DNA of 50,701 nucleotides from contig JBBIRO010000019.1 of the NCBI GenBank assembly GCA_037441775.1, positions 1-50,701 on the forward strand. The letters are read 5' to 3'. A program made the position numbers and the translations under genes. This DNA comes from CAMTWB01 sp037441775 (lineage in GTDB: Bacteria > Desulfobacterota > Syntrophia > Syntrophales > CAMTWB01). This document shows, piece after piece, positions 17,450-26,444 of this stretch (position 1 is the first letter of the stretch; each line of letters begins with the position of its first letter). The notes under the pieces were generated by a model, which was not told where the DNA came from, did not search any database, and was given only the letters and a program-made list of their open reading frames with translations.

Positions 17450-18784
17450 TTAGTTTATTTCCTCAACGTTCATCCTTAGCCTGTCCACGGCTAATACCTT
17501 TACTCTGCTGCCCTTTTTAATCGCCGTTTTACTTCTCGCCTGCCATATCTCGCCCCGGACAAAAACCTGCCCATGAGAAATAATATCGGTGATTGCCTCA
17601 CCCTCCACCCCGATGAGCGTCTCCGGCCCGGTCTGCTTCTTTCTGGTCTGAGCCTTCAGGGCCATGCCGATTATGACTACAAAAAAGAGTGAAGTTAAAA
17701 CTACGACCGGGATAAGCACATCGAATGATACCCTGATCGCCGGATCCGGAGCGTCAAACAACATAAGTGACCCCAAAAGCAGTGCTACGACCCCACCTAT
17801 TGTAAGAACCCCATGGCTTACAACCTTAATTTCCGCTACAAAAAGAGCAATGGCCAGCAATATCAAAATCACTCCGACGTAATTAACGGCCAGGGCCTGA
17901 AGGGCAAAAAGCGCCAAAAGCAGTGATATGCCGCCAATAACCCCGGGGAAAATGGCTCCGGGATTGCTGAACTCAAAATAAAGCCCCGCAAGTCCTATCA
18001 TAAGCAAGATATAGGCGATGTTGGGATCGGTAATTGCCGTTAAGACCTTGTTACGAAAGGTCTTCTCCCTTGCGGCTAAAACCGCGCCCTGGGTGGAGAT
18101 TATTTTCTTGCCCGCGGCAAGGGTTACCTCCCGTTTGTCGATTTGCCTGAGCAGGTTATCAATATCAGTTGCGACATAATCAATAACTTTCAGCCGTAAG
18201 GCATCCTCCGCCGGGATGGAGACACTTTTCCTCACCGCCTTCTCGGCCCAATCTGCATTGCGGCCCATCTTTTTAGCGATTCCCCGGATATAGGCTACGG
18301 CATCGTTGACAACCTTGTCGGTCATGGTTTTATCCATTCCCTTGCCTCCCACACCGATCGATACCGGATGGGCGGCTCCGATATTGGTTCCCGGCGCCAT
18401 GGCCGCCACATGGGCCGCCAGGGTAATTATCAATCCCGCGGAGGCGGCCCGGCCGCCCGGCGGGTGGACGTAAACGATAACCGGCACGGCCGAGCTTAAG
18501 ATTCCCTTGACGATATCCCGCGTGGCCAAATCCAGCCCTCCCGGGGTATCAAGATAGATGATCAACCCCTGAGCGCCTTCCTTTGTGGCCGCTTCAATGC
18601 TTTTTAGGATATACTCGGCAACCGGCGGCGTAATGGCTGATTGAACGGTTATGGTATGATAGAGGGGGGGACGTTCCTGGGCCCGGACAGAACAGGGAAA
18701 AAATGTCAGGATGAAAATCGCGACGGCCAGGGATTGGACTGGCACCTGCCCCCCTCCGAAACTTTTTAATTTAGCAATCCACAT
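17450..18784 (-). CDS. NfeD1 family membrane-bound ClpP-class serine protease
   Basis: Membrane protease of 444 residues with three parts. After a signal segment comes a ClpP/SppA-like serine protease domain at about residues 35-220 (ITPPVAEYILKSI, LIIYLDTPGGLD, HPPGGRAASAGLII with the likely nucleophile serine, GTNIGAAHPV). Four to five membrane helices follow at about 235-375, and then a C-terminal NfeD OB-fold domain (IGVEGEAITDI, GQVFVRGEIWQARS). The likely substrate is the slipin encoded next. Neighbour order and spacing are the standard NfeD-slipin operon. AAGGGG lies before the start. Upstream, 41 bases away, ends the uracil-DNA glycosylase gene. Confidence 0.93.
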   Translation of the reverse strand: MWIAKLKSFGGGQVPVQSLAVAIFILTFFPCSVRAQERPPLYHTITVQSAITPPVAEYILKSIEAATKEGAQGLIIYLDTPGGLDLATRDIVKGILSSAVPVIVYVHPPGGRAASAGLIITLAAHVAAMAPGTNIGAAHPVSIGVGGKGMDKTMTDKVVNDAVAYIRGIAKKMGRNADWAEKAVRKSVSIPAEDALRLKVIDYVATDIDNLLRQIDKREVTLAAGKKIISTQGAVLAAREKTFRNKVLTAITDPNIAYILLMIGLAGLYFEFSNPGAIFPGVIGGISLLLALFALQALAVNYVGVILILLAIALFVAEIKVVSHGVLTIGGVVALLLGSLMLFDAPDPAIRVSFDVLIPVVVLTSLFFVVIIGMALKAQTRKKQTGPETLIGVEGEAITDIISHGQVFVRGEIWQARSKTAIKKGSRVKVLAVDRLRMNVEEIN

Positions 18785-18825
18785 TGAATACCCCTTTTAA
18801 TATAACTCGCTTGCAATGACGTTCG

Positions 18826-19554
18826 TCAGTTCTTCAGCTTTTCCATAATCTTCTGCATGTCCTCCCAGACCTGTTTTTTGGCGCCGGCATTCCTCAAGAG
18901 ATAAGCGGGGTGATAGGTTGGCATCAGCGGTATCCCCTGATACGAATGAAAATTGCCGCGCAAGAGCGAGATTGACGTGTCGGTTTTCAATAGCGTCCGG
19001 GCCGCGCTGGCACCCAGAGCACAAATAACCCGGGGCTTTATTACTTCCAGTTGCTTTACCAAAAAAGGTTCACAGGCGGAAATCTCATCCTCACTGGGAA
19101 CCCGATTTCCCGGCGGACGGCACTTCACGACATTGCAGATATAGACATCCTCCCTGTTTTTGCCCATCGCCGCAATAATTCTGGTCAAAAGCTGACCGGC
19201 CCGCCCGACAAAAGGACGTCCCATTTTATCTTCATCTTCCCCTGGCCCCTCGCCGACAAAAACCAGCTCCGCCCGTTCGTTTCCCTCGCCAAATACGATA
19301 TTCAGCCGCCCCCGGGAAAGCCGGCAGCGTCGACAATCGCCCAACTCCTTCCTTATCCCCGGAAGAGCTGATCCGGCGCCCAGCGGCGGCCGCGTCGCCT
19401 CAAGAAGCAAATTAGCAGTGGCAACCACTTTTTTCGGTTCATCGAATTTAAGAAAGGATAGATCGGACGCATCTTCCCGCGCCTCCTCGATATTAACCAA
19501 GAGGGCGCTGGCCAGCCGCTTAAGTTCCAACCTCAACTCCCTGGCAGATTCCAT
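18826..19554 (-). CDS. Type-4 uracil-DNA glycosylase
   Basis: Iron-sulfur uracil-DNA glycosylase (family 4, Udg) that removes uracil from DNA in base-excision repair. The characteristic N-terminal cluster ligands are GDCRRCRLSRG. The active-site motif is VFVGEGPGEDEDKMGRPFVG and the second cysteine pair lies in VYICNVVKCRPPGNR. The C-terminal motif HPAYLLRN contains the conserved histidine. The first about 80 residues are a variable extension, giving 242 residues in all. Its ATG overlaps the coaBC stop as TGATG, so the two are translationally coupled, although no functional link is known. Confidence 0.92.
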   Translation of the reverse strand: MESARELRLELKRLASALLVNIEEAREDASDLSFLKFDEPKKVVATANLLLEATRPPLGAGSALPGIRKELGDCRRCRLSRGRLNIVFGEGNERAELVFVGEGPGEDEDKMGRPFVGRAGQLLTRIIAAMGKNREDVYICNVVKCRPPGNRVPSEDEISACEPFLVKQLEVIKPRVICALGASAARTLLKTDTSISLLRGNFHSYQGIPLMPTYHPAYLLRNAGAKKQVWEDMQKIMEKLKN

Positions 19555-20762
19555 CAGGCGGCCCCGGATCCATTGTCCAACAGTTCCCGTACTCGGTCGA
19601 GAATCTTTTCGGCAACCAGGATCTTATCTAGCCGGGGAAGTTTTTCCATCGTCCCGTTAGGATAAATCAGTGTGACCACATTGGTATCGCCCGCGAATCC
19701 CGCTCCTTCTTCACTCAGGTCATTGGCCACGATGAGGTCGGCGTTTTTTTTGTGGAGCTTCTCACGGGCATTGGCTATCAAGTCAGCGGTTTCCATGGCA
19801 AATCCCACCAGGAGCCGTCCTCCCTTGCGTAAACCCAACTCGGCCAAGATATCGGGGTTGCGCTCCAGGGCGATGGTCAAACTGGTGTCGTTTTTCTTTA
19901 TTTTTTTTTCCGAGTAGCTTGCGGGATAATAATCGGCAACCGCCGCGGCCTTGATAATCACCGTGGCGTCTTCAAAACGACCCAAGACGGCCTGCCTCAT
20001 TTCCCGCGCCGTTGTTACCGCGACGAACGCCATTTTAGGAGGGGTAGGCAGACAGGTGGGACCGCTGACGAGAGTAACAACCGCCCCGCGCCTTCTGGCG
20101 ACCCGGGCCAAAGCGTAGCCCATTTTGCCCGAAGAGTGATTGGAGATGAATCTGACCGGATCAAATGGTTCCCTGGTCGGGCCGGCGGTTACCAGGATCG
20201 ACTGGCCGCGCAGGTCCTTTGGGGAAAGCGCCACCTCGATTTCTTCCACAATGTCCGAAATAGACGCCAGCCTCCCCTTCCCTTCCACCTTGCAGGCCAA
20301 ATCGCCATAACCCGGCTCGACAAAAAAATATCCCCGGTCTTTCAGGCGGGTAATATTTTCCTGTACAATCGTGTTTTCCCACATATTTCTATTCATGGCC
20401 GGGGCAAAAATGACCGGCGCTTTTGTTGCCATAATAACGGTGGTAAGGAGATCATCGGCGATGCCGGAGGAAACCTTAGCGATGATATTGGCCGTAGCCG
20501 GCGCAACCACGACAACTTCCGCCTCTTCGGCCAACGAGATATGCTCGACATCAACCTGACCGATTGGTTGGAACAAATCGAGGTAAACCGGTCTTTGCGA
20601 AAGGGTCTGCATGGTCAGAGGCGTGATGAACTCCGTTGCGTTAGCGGTCATCACGATTTTAACCTCGACCCCGTTTTTGATAAGCTCCCGGGTCAACTCC
20701 GCCGCCTTATAAGCGGCTATACCGCCAGTAATACCAAGGAGTATCTTTCTACCTTGCAGCAT
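19554..20762 (-). CDS. coaBC: Bifunctional phosphopantothenoylcysteine decarboxylase / phosphopantothenate-cysteine ligase
   Basis: Two-domain coenzyme A biosynthesis enzyme, 402 residues, cytoplasmic. The N-terminal CoaC flavoprotein part has GITGGIAAYKAAELTREL, the catalytic His motif VEHISLAEEAEVVVVAPATAN, and the substrate-recognition motif PAMNRNMWEN. The C-terminal CoaB part has TAGPTREPFDPVRFISNHSSGKMG, VSGPTCLP and RNPDILAELG. It joins cysteine to 4-phosphopantothenate and decarboxylates the product to 4-phosphopantetheine. The ribosome site is weak (GGTGAT). It leads a small minus-strand group with the uracil-DNA glycosylase, NfeD and slipin genes. Confidence 0.96.
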   Translation of the reverse strand: MLQGRKILLGITGGIAAYKAAELTRELIKNGVEVKIVMTANATEFITPLTMQTLSQRPVYLDLFQPIGQVDVEHISLAEEAEVVVVAPATANIIAKVSSGIADDLLTTVIMATKAPVIFAPAMNRNMWENTIVQENITRLKDRGYFFVEPGYGDLACKVEGKGRLASISDIVEEIEVALSPKDLRGQSILVTAGPTREPFDPVRFISNHSSGKMGYALARVARRRGAVVTLVSGPTCLPTPPKMAFVAVTTAREMRQAVLGRFEDATVIIKAAAVADYYPASYSEKKIKKNDTSLTIALERNPDILAELGLRKGGRLLVGFAMETADLIANAREKLHKKNADLIVANDLSEEGAGFAGDTNVVTLIYPNGTMEKLPRLDKILVAEKILDRVRELLDNGSGAA

Positions 20763-21103
20763 ACATCACCACTACTCTGAATTAGCCGCAATATATACCA
20801 GCCGGCGATTCAATAGCAAGTCCAATCATAAATATTCAGCAAGGAGTCAGTTAAAGTTGATCGAGGCGCATGTGGGTAAGACAAATTTAACGGCATGATC
20901 CGGAACCGCCCAGCCCATGCAGCCGCGGACCTTGCACCCTTGTGTCCCCCTGGGACATGGGCAAGAGCGTTGCCTGGCGGCACGCTCTGTACGCACAAGG
21001 CCCGAGATTACATCCACAGCTTCACGTAGCGAAGGATTCCGCTTCAACGTAAGCAGCCGGATTTTTCACGAAGTAGTCGGTATTGGCAGAAGGCCAGATA
21101 GCC
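20763..21103. other. Intergenic region, possible small Cys-rich ORF and one repeat arm
   Basis: A 341-base gap. It contains one arm of the dispersed element at 21053-21078 (annotated separately). On the minus strand a frame from a TTG at 21047 to 20847 would encode 66 residues with a cysteine-rich centre (RSCPCPRGTQGCKVRGCMGW). It lacks a clear ribosome site and is not recognised, so it is not called as a gene. A short hairpin TGTCCC-CCT-GGGACA lies inside it. No promoter for coaBC was convincing. Confidence 0.35.
21053..21078 (-). repeat. Single arm of the dispersed GACGGCTTCGTAAAAAGT element
   Basis: This site reads, in reverse complement, GAC-TA-CTTCGTGAAAAATCCGGCTGC. It differs from the arm at 46871-46896 at four of 26 positions. 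It lies just beyond the stop of the enoyl-CoA hydratase gene. No matching opposite arm was found nearby, so it looks like a solo or decayed copy. Confidence 0.55.
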
Positions 21104-21901
21104 CTATTCACCCTTGAAGATCGGCTTCCTCTTCTCGGCAAAGGCCGCGAGCGCCTCAAGGCGGTCTTTCGTAGGGATGGTCGCCTCGTAGGCCTTGGAC
21201 TCCAGCGGCAGCGCAACACCCAACGCGGTTTCCAGGCCGTAATTGATGGCAAATTTGGCCTGGGCCACGGCCACCGGCCCGTTCGCGGCGATTTCTTTGG
21301 CCAGCTTGAGGGCGGCAGGCAGCAGCTCCGCCGGCTCCACAACCTGGTTAACAAGACCGACGGCTAAGGCCTCCAGGGCGGTGATCCGGCGCGCCGTAAA
21401 GATCAGTTCCTTGGCCTTGGCGATGCCGATAATCCGGGGCAGCCGCTGGGTGCCGCCGGCGCCGGGAATCACGGCAAGACTGGTCTCAGTAAGCCCCATG
21501 ACAACGCTTGAGGAGGCGATCCGCAAATCAGCGGCCAGGGCCAGCTCGGTTCCGCCGCCGAAGGCAAAGCCGTTGATGGCGGCGATCACCGGCATCCGCA
21601 CCTGCTCGACCGCGGTAAAGGTATTACGGATGGTGAAGATGTACCGCCGCACCTGGTCGGGGCTCATGGTGCGCCTTTCCTTGAGATCGGCGCCGGTGGA
21701 AAACGAGGTTTTCTTCGGGTCATCACCATTGGCGCCAGTAATGATGATACAACGCAACGACTGATCAAAATTTGCTTCCGCCATAGCCTCGCCCAGCGCT
21801 CCCAGAAGCTCCAGGTTGAAGCAGTTCATCGCTTCCGGCCGATTTAGAGTCAGGATCAGGATGCCTTCGGGGGTCGTTTCTCGTAAAAGTACTTGCGCCA
21901 T
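21104..21901 (-). CDS. Enoyl-CoA hydratase/isomerase family protein
   Basis: Crotonase-fold enzyme of 265 residues, probably hydrating an enoyl-CoA. The oxyanion and first catalytic region is INGFAFGGGTELALAADLRIAS, with the glutamate of GGGTEL corresponding to the first catalytic Glu. The second catalytic Glu is in GLTETSLAVIPGAGGTQRLPR. Having both favours true hydratase activity over isomerase-only homologues. The C-terminal AFAEKRKPIFKGE is typical. The ATG at 21901 has AGGTG six bases upstream and is preferred to a GTG at 21910. It is the last gene of the block that starts with livM and follows the carboxyltransferase by about 80 bases. Confidence 0.9.
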   Translation of the reverse strand: MAQVLLRETTPEGILILTLNRPEAMNCFNLELLGALGEAMAEANFDQSLRCIIITGANGDDPKKTSFSTGADLKERRTMSPDQVRRYIFTIRNTFTAVEQVRMPVIAAINGFAFGGGTELALAADLRIASSSVVMGLTETSLAVIPGAGGTQRLPRIIGIAKAKELIFTARRITALEALAVGLVNQVVEPAELLPAALKLAKEIAANGPVAVAQAKFAINYGLETALGVALPLESKAYEATIPTKDRLEALAAFAEKRKPIFKGE

Positions 21902-21981
21902 AGCAATCACCTATAAGTGACAGGTTCAGGATTCAAAGGTTAAACGGTTCAATAATTCATGGTCAATTGAGCGATTAGTGG

Positions 21982-23658
21982 CTAAACCTTCAAGTCGCCC
22001 CAGACCGATTCTTTCAGCGGCGCCCGCAAGGCGATTTCGAAGGCCCGGGCCAGCTTGTCCCGTGCTTCACTGAAGGCGATTACGCCGTCGTGGAAAAGGA
22101 TCGACCCGGTAAAGAAGGGATGACCCTCGGCGTCATAACGTTCCCGCATCATTTGGCGGAATTCGGCCATCTCAGCCTCGTTTACTACCTCATTGCGATC
22201 GACAATGTTTTTCCGGCGGATGGTCTCCATGATGAAGCCTGCGGTCTGACCGGACATCACCGTGGTTCTACCGCGCATATTGGTGAAAAGAAATCTGGGC
22301 TTGAAGGCCCGGCCGCACATGCCGTAGTTGGCGGCGCCGTGATCGGGCCCGATGATATAGGTGATCCGGGGAACATTCAGGCAACTGCAGGTCCGCACCA
22401 TGTCGGCACCGTACTTGCCGATTCCGCCCCACTCCTCCGATTTGCCCACCATATAGCCGGGAGATCCCTGCAGAAAAAGCACCGGCAACCGTGAATTGCC
22501 GCAACGGATCATCCATTCCGTGGCCTTTCTTGCAGCCTCGATATAGATTATGCCGGAAGCGTTGGAGGCGATTACCCCCACGGGAATCCCCTTGAGCCAC
22601 ATCTTCCCGCAGACCAGTGACGCGCCCCGGCTGCCGCCGTAGGTTGGTTTGTATTCGTGAAAATAGCTGTCATCGGCCAGACACTTGATGGTCTCCATCA
22701 CCGGTAAATGCTGGTAGGTATCCGCGGGAGTCCAGCTCATGGCGTGACGGTAATCATATTTCGGCGGACGCGGTTCCCTGGTTTCGATATGAATCTTCTG
22801 GCTGGGCTCGAACTCCATGAGCGCCCGGAGCTTGGCGATACCCTCCTGCTGTGTCTTAACGATATGATCGCAGCCGCCCGAATGCTGGGTATGAACATAG
22901 GCGCCGCCCAGATCCTCCATGGACACCGTCTCACCAATGGCGGACTTGACCATGGGGGGGCCGGCAAGAAAAGCATAAGCCAGCTTCTCAATCATCACCG
23001 ATTCGGAGGCGAGATATACGATATAGGCGCCGCCAGCGGTGTTGCCGCCGGTGGAGAGGGTGTATTGCTTGATCCCCTGGGCGGACATCCGGCACATATT
23101 GTAAAACATGTTGCCAAAATGTCCCTCGTCGGCGAAGGCGCCCAATTGCATGGGCAGATTCACCCCGCCGGAATCAGCGATATAGATGCAGGGCAGCCGG
23201 CATTGTTCGGCTATCGCCTGGGCTCGCATATGTTTTTTTAGCGTGATGGGAAAATAAGTGCCGGCGGCCAGGCGGTTTTCGTTGGCAAAGATCATGCAAT
23301 CCTTACCCTGTACCACGCCGACGCCAGTTATCAGGCCGCCGCCGGGAATATGGCCGCGTTTTTCCTCTTCGTAGGCATCCCCGCCGAAAAGACGAATCTT
23401 ACCGATGTTGTAACCGGCATCGAGACCCAGTTCGAAAAATTCCGTGCCCGGATCAATGAGCATGGCCACCAGGTCACGCATCGGTTTTTTCCCCTGTCTG
23501 GCCAACCGCTCCACCTGGGCGGTTCCGCCGATATCGTAGGCTTCCTGGCGGTGCCGTAACAAGAGGGTCTCCTGTTGCTCCCAGTACCGAAGATTTGCTT
23601 CCCGCTGTTGTTCGTCGCGTTTAGACCGTGATAGCTTCTGCTGACCTTCCTGACCCAT
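21982..23658 (-). CDS. Acyl-CoA carboxylase carboxyltransferase subunit (propionyl-/glutaconyl-CoA type)
   Basis: Biotin-dependent carboxyltransferase subunit of 558 residues containing both crotonase-fold halves. Recognisable segments are PGTEFFELGLDAGYNIG, IPGGGLITGVGVVQGKDCMIFANE, IYIADSGGVNLPMQ, GGAYVHTQHSGGCDHI in the N half, and VGVIASNASGIIYIEAARKATEWM, LPVLFLQGSPGYMVG, IIGPDHGAANYGMCGRAF in the C half. Members carboxylate acyl-CoAs with a biotin carboxylase partner, or decarboxylate glutaconyl-CoA with a membrane sodium pump. Neither partner lies in this window, so the direction and substrate stay open. AGAGGGGG precedes the start. It lies between the acyl-CoA synthetase and enoyl-CoA hydratase genes. 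Confidence 0.85.
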   Translation of the reverse strand: MGQEGQQKLSRSKRDEQQREANLRYWEQQETLLLRHRQEAYDIGGTAQVERLARQGKKPMRDLVAMLIDPGTEFFELGLDAGYNIGKIRLFGGDAYEEEKRGHIPGGGLITGVGVVQGKDCMIFANENRLAAGTYFPITLKKHMRAQAIAEQCRLPCIYIADSGGVNLPMQLGAFADEGHFGNMFYNMCRMSAQGIKQYTLSTGGNTAGGAYIVYLASESVMIEKLAYAFLAGPPMVKSAIGETVSMEDLGGAYVHTQHSGGCDHIVKTQQEGIAKLRALMEFEPSQKIHIETREPRPPKYDYRHAMSWTPADTYQHLPVMETIKCLADDSYFHEYKPTYGGSRGASLVCGKMWLKGIPVGVIASNASGIIYIEAARKATEWMIRCGNSRLPVLFLQGSPGYMVGKSEEWGGIGKYGADMVRTCSCLNVPRITYIIGPDHGAANYGMCGRAFKPRFLFTNMRGRTTVMSGQTAGFIMETIRRKNIVDRNEVVNEAEMAEFRQMMRERYDAEGHPFFTGSILFHDGVIAFSEARDKLARAFEIALRAPLKESVWGDLKV

Positions 23659-23776
23659 AAAACACCCCCTCTTGGCTTGATCGACATCATCTGTGAATAA
23701 TGCTTCGCCTTGTTAACAGCTAATAAAGTGCTTAAATTTTTTAAATTGCGTCCGGGGCGGCCAGAGATATAACATG

Positions 23777-23805
23777 GGTGGGCGCTCCAACCAGAGGCGC
23801 CCACC
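23777..23805 (-). terminator. Hairpin between the acyl-CoA synthetase and carboxyltransferase genes
   Basis: A perfect nine-base-pair stem GGTGGGCGC (23777-23785) and GCGCCCACC (23797-23805) with an 11-base loop lies 14 bases beyond the acyl-CoA synthetase stop. It has no T-run on the minus strand, so it is probably an mRNA-stabilising or weak attenuating structure rather than a full terminator. Confidence 0.45.
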
Positions 23806-23818
23806 AAAGCTTCGAACT

Positions 23819-25624
23819 TCAATCCTTGTACATCGATTCAATTAGATCTTTGTACTGGGCATTGATAGCCTTGCGTTTGACCTTCATGGTGGGTGTCACT
23901 TCGCCGTCTTCAGTATAGAGTTTCTTATCCAGAATCCTGAATTTCCGAATATTTTCCACCCTGGCCAATTGGGCGTTGACCTTGTTGATCTCATCTTGAA
24001 TTAGCTTAACAACCTCCTCGCTTTTGGTCAGGCTGGAAAAGGTGGTGTACTGAATTTTTAGCTGTTGGGCATAGTTGACCACGTTTTCCTCGTCGATGAC
24101 AATGATCGCGGTGATGTACTTGCGCCTGTCGCCGATGACTACGGCGTCGTTGATATAGGGAGAAAATTTGAGCAGGTTTTCGATGTACTGGGGCGCGATG
24201 TTTTTCCCGCCCGCGGTAATGATCAAGTCCTTCTTCCGATCCGTGATCTTGAGGTAGCCCTCTTCATCTATTTCCCCGACGTCGCCGGTATGCATCCAGC
24301 CGTCGATCAGCGCCTCTTTGGTATTCTCCTCATCCTTATAGTAGCCCTTGAAAATCCCCTTGTGCTTGACCAGTATCTCACCGTCCGGAGCAATTTTCAC
24401 CTCTGTGCCGGGCAGGGCCTTGCCGACGGTGCCGAGTTTGAAATTAAACTCATCCGACATATGGGTGATACCGGTCGTCTCGGTCATTCCGTAGCCTTCC
24501 CGAATCGGGATGCCGATGCTTTGAAAAAATTTCAGGATATTATGGGAAATGGGGGCCGCGCCGGAAAAACCGATCCGGACCCGGTCAAAGCCCAGCCTTT
24601 TCTTGAGTTTCCTGAAAACTGCAAAATAGGCCAGATAATAAGCCAAAGTCAGGTAAAAGGGCGCGGATGTTCCAGTCAGCCGGTAATTGTTATAGCGGCT
24701 GCCAACATCTAGAGAAAGTTTGAAGGCTAGCTTCTTAAACCAGGTGGCATCGTACATCTTAAGAACAATACCTGAGTAGTACTTTTCCCAGATCCGGGGA
24801 ACAGCATGAAAAATCGTTGGCGAAATATCGCGCATATCTCCCATGACCGTATCGGTGTTCTCAGTAAAATTCACGATGTGGCCGACATTGAGATGGATCA
24901 TCAGATCATATATCTGTTCATAAACATGATTGAGCGGCAAAAAAGATATGCTTTCATCATCCGGACGGGGTGCTATGACCTGGCTTGAGGCCTGACCAAT
25001 CCAAAGATAGCCCTCGTGAGTCAGCATCGCCCCCTTGGGGGGACCAGTAGTGCCGGAAGTATAGATGATCCCGGCCGTGTCCTGTGGCTTGCCCTCCTGT
25101 GCCAGCTCATAAAACAGGCCAGGCTTTTCCTTATCCAGTTTGCGACCAATGGTCAAAAGCTCATCGAAGCTCATCACCATCGGATCGCTGAAATCGCGCA
25201 GGCCCTCCATGTCCCAGACGATCATTTTTTTTAAAAGAGGCGTTCGGGAGCGAAAAGCCAGAGCCTTATCGAGCTGTTCTTCATCCTCGCAGAGGTAAAT
25301 CACCGATTCCGAATGGCCTACTACATATTCGCACTCAGCGGTGGGATTGGTCGTGTAAACACCGGCGAATGTCGCCCCGAGCGACATGATCCCCAGAGCG
25401 CTGTAGAGCCATTCCGGTCGGTTTTCACCAATAATTGCCGCGTTATTCCCCCTCTGGAGGCCTATATGATGTAGCCCCAGCGCGGTCCAGCGCACTCGAT
25501 CCAGATATTCCGACCAGGCAATGTCATGCCAAATGCCAAATTCCTTCTTGCGCAGGGCCACCCGTTTAGGTTGCTTGGCGGCAATGCTGATAAGCGCCTT
25601 GGGCAGTGTATCGATAACCGTCAT
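23819..25624 (-). CDS. Long-chain-type acyl-CoA synthetase (AMP-forming)
   Basis: Adenylate-forming enzyme of 601 residues that activates a carboxylic acid to its CoA thioester with ATP. The P-loop-like motif is IIYTSGTTGPPKGAMLTHEG. Later motifs are REGYGMTETTGITH, DGWMHTGDVGEIDEEGYLKI and TDRKKDLIITAGGKNIAP, with the C-terminal lysine motif VTPTMKVKRKAI. The length and the long insert are those of FadD15/FAA1-like synthetases. Chain length or aromatic preference cannot be read from sequence. It lies downstream of livF by 37 bases with GGGGGGAAGGAAAGG before the ATG, and so is probably co-transcribed with the transporter that brings in its substrate (inference). Confidence 0.93.
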   Translation of the reverse strand: MTVIDTLPKALISIAAKQPKRVALRKKEFGIWHDIAWSEYLDRVRWTALGLHHIGLQRGNNAAIIGENRPEWLYSALGIMSLGATFAGVYTTNPTAECEYVVGHSESVIYLCEDEEQLDKALAFRSRTPLLKKMIVWDMEGLRDFSDPMVMSFDELLTIGRKLDKEKPGLFYELAQEGKPQDTAGIIYTSGTTGPPKGAMLTHEGYLWIGQASSQVIAPRPDDESISFLPLNHVYEQIYDLMIHLNVGHIVNFTENTDTVMGDMRDISPTIFHAVPRIWEKYYSGIVLKMYDATWFKKLAFKLSLDVGSRYNNYRLTGTSAPFYLTLAYYLAYFAVFRKLKKRLGFDRVRIGFSGAAPISHNILKFFQSIGIPIREGYGMTETTGITHMSDEFNFKLGTVGKALPGTEVKIAPDGEILVKHKGIFKGYYKDEENTKEALIDGWMHTGDVGEIDEEGYLKITDRKKDLIITAGGKNIAPQYIENLLKFSPYINDAVVIGDRRKYITAIIVIDEENVVNYAQQLKIQYTTFSSLTKSEEVVKLIQDEINKVNAQLARVENIRKFRILDKKLYTEDGEVTPTMKVKRKAINAQYKDLIESMYKD

Positions 25625-25661
25625 TTCCTTTCCTTCCCCCCTTTTCCCCTATCGCCGCCCA

Positions 25662-26444
25662 TTAGCGGAATCTGACCTTTCTTCGGTAGCGGCGGACTCC
25701 ACGTATCGACGCTTCTTTTGCGATTCCCAGGTAAAATTCCTTCACATCCTCATCTTCCCGCAAAACTTCGGGCTTGTCGGCCCGGACTATTCTGCCGTTT
25801 TCCATAAGGTAGGCATAGTGGGAATATTTAAGAGCCATGTTAACATTCTGCTCAACCAAGAGTATCGTAACTCCCTCTTTGCTGTTAATATCAGCGATAA
25901 TATTGAATATCTCGCAGATCAGCAAGGGTGAGAGCCCCAGCGATGGTTCATCAAGCATCAGCATTTTGGGCCGGCTCATCAGGGCCCGGCCGATTGCCAG
26001 CATCTGCTGCTCTCCGCCGCTTAAAAGGCCGGCCTCCTGGGTTTGGCGCGCTTTTAAAATCGGAAAATAATTAAACATCCGTTCCAGATCATCCTTGATG
26101 CTCTTACGATCCCGCCTGGTATAGGCCCCCATCATGATGTTCTCCAGAACTGAAAGCTCCGGAAATACCTCTCGTCCTTCGGGTACATAGGAAATCCCCA
26201 TTCGGACAATCTCGTCAGTGCTTTTCCGGTCGATCCGCTCACCCATGAATTCAATCGTGCCCTTTTCCGGCTGCTCGACCTTCAGATCGTACAAAAGGCG
26301 CATGATGGTCTTGAGGGTTGTGCTTTTACCGGCGCCATTGGCGCCCAGAATCGCCACAATATCGCCCTGCTTCACCTCAAAGGAAATACCGTGCAGAGCC
26401 CGGATGAGATCGTACCAGGTCTCGATATTATTTATTTTCAGCAT
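25662..26444 (-). CDS. livF: Branched-chain amino acid/carboxylate ABC transporter ATP-binding protein LivF
   Basis: ATPase subunit of 260 residues. Walker A is GANGAGKSTTLK at about residue 36, the Q-loop region YVPEGREVFPELSV has the LivF signature, the ABC signature is LLSGGEQQMLAIGRAL, and Walker B is MLMLDEPSLGLSP. LivF normally pairs with LivG to energise import through LivH/LivM. Its ATG overlaps the end of livG by seven bases, with GGGGGAGG as ribosome site. The last 20 residues (GVRRYRRKVRFR) are a basic extension. The acyl-CoA synthetase gene follows. Confidence 0.93.
   Translation of the reverse strand: MLKINNIETWYDLIRALHGISFEVKQGDIVAILGANGAGKSTTLKTIMRLLYDLKVEQPEKGTIEFMGERIDRKSTDEIVRMGISYVPEGREVFPELSVLENIMMGAYTRRDRKSIKDDLERMFNYFPILKARQTQEAGLLSGGEQQMLAIGRALMSRPKMLMLDEPSLGLSPLLICEIFNIIADINSKEGVTILLVEQNVNMALKYSHYAYLMENGRIVRADKPEVLREDEDVKEFYLGIAKEASIRGVRRYRRKVRFR

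Noticed and set aside
22090..23241. Long plus-strand frames (134 and 177 residues) opposite the carboxyltransferase gene
   Set aside because: The minus-strand gene is intact and strongly conserved; GC-rich genes commonly give long antisense frames.
21982..23658. Naming the carboxyltransferase as glutaconyl-CoA decarboxylase alpha subunit (gcdA)
   Set aside because: Sequence alone does not separate it from acyl-CoA carboxylases and no biotin or sodium-pump subunit is nearby.
24065..24712. A 215-residue plus-strand frame opposite the acyl-CoA synthetase gene
   Set aside because: It is the antisense of conserved AMP-binding motifs and has no recognisable domain.
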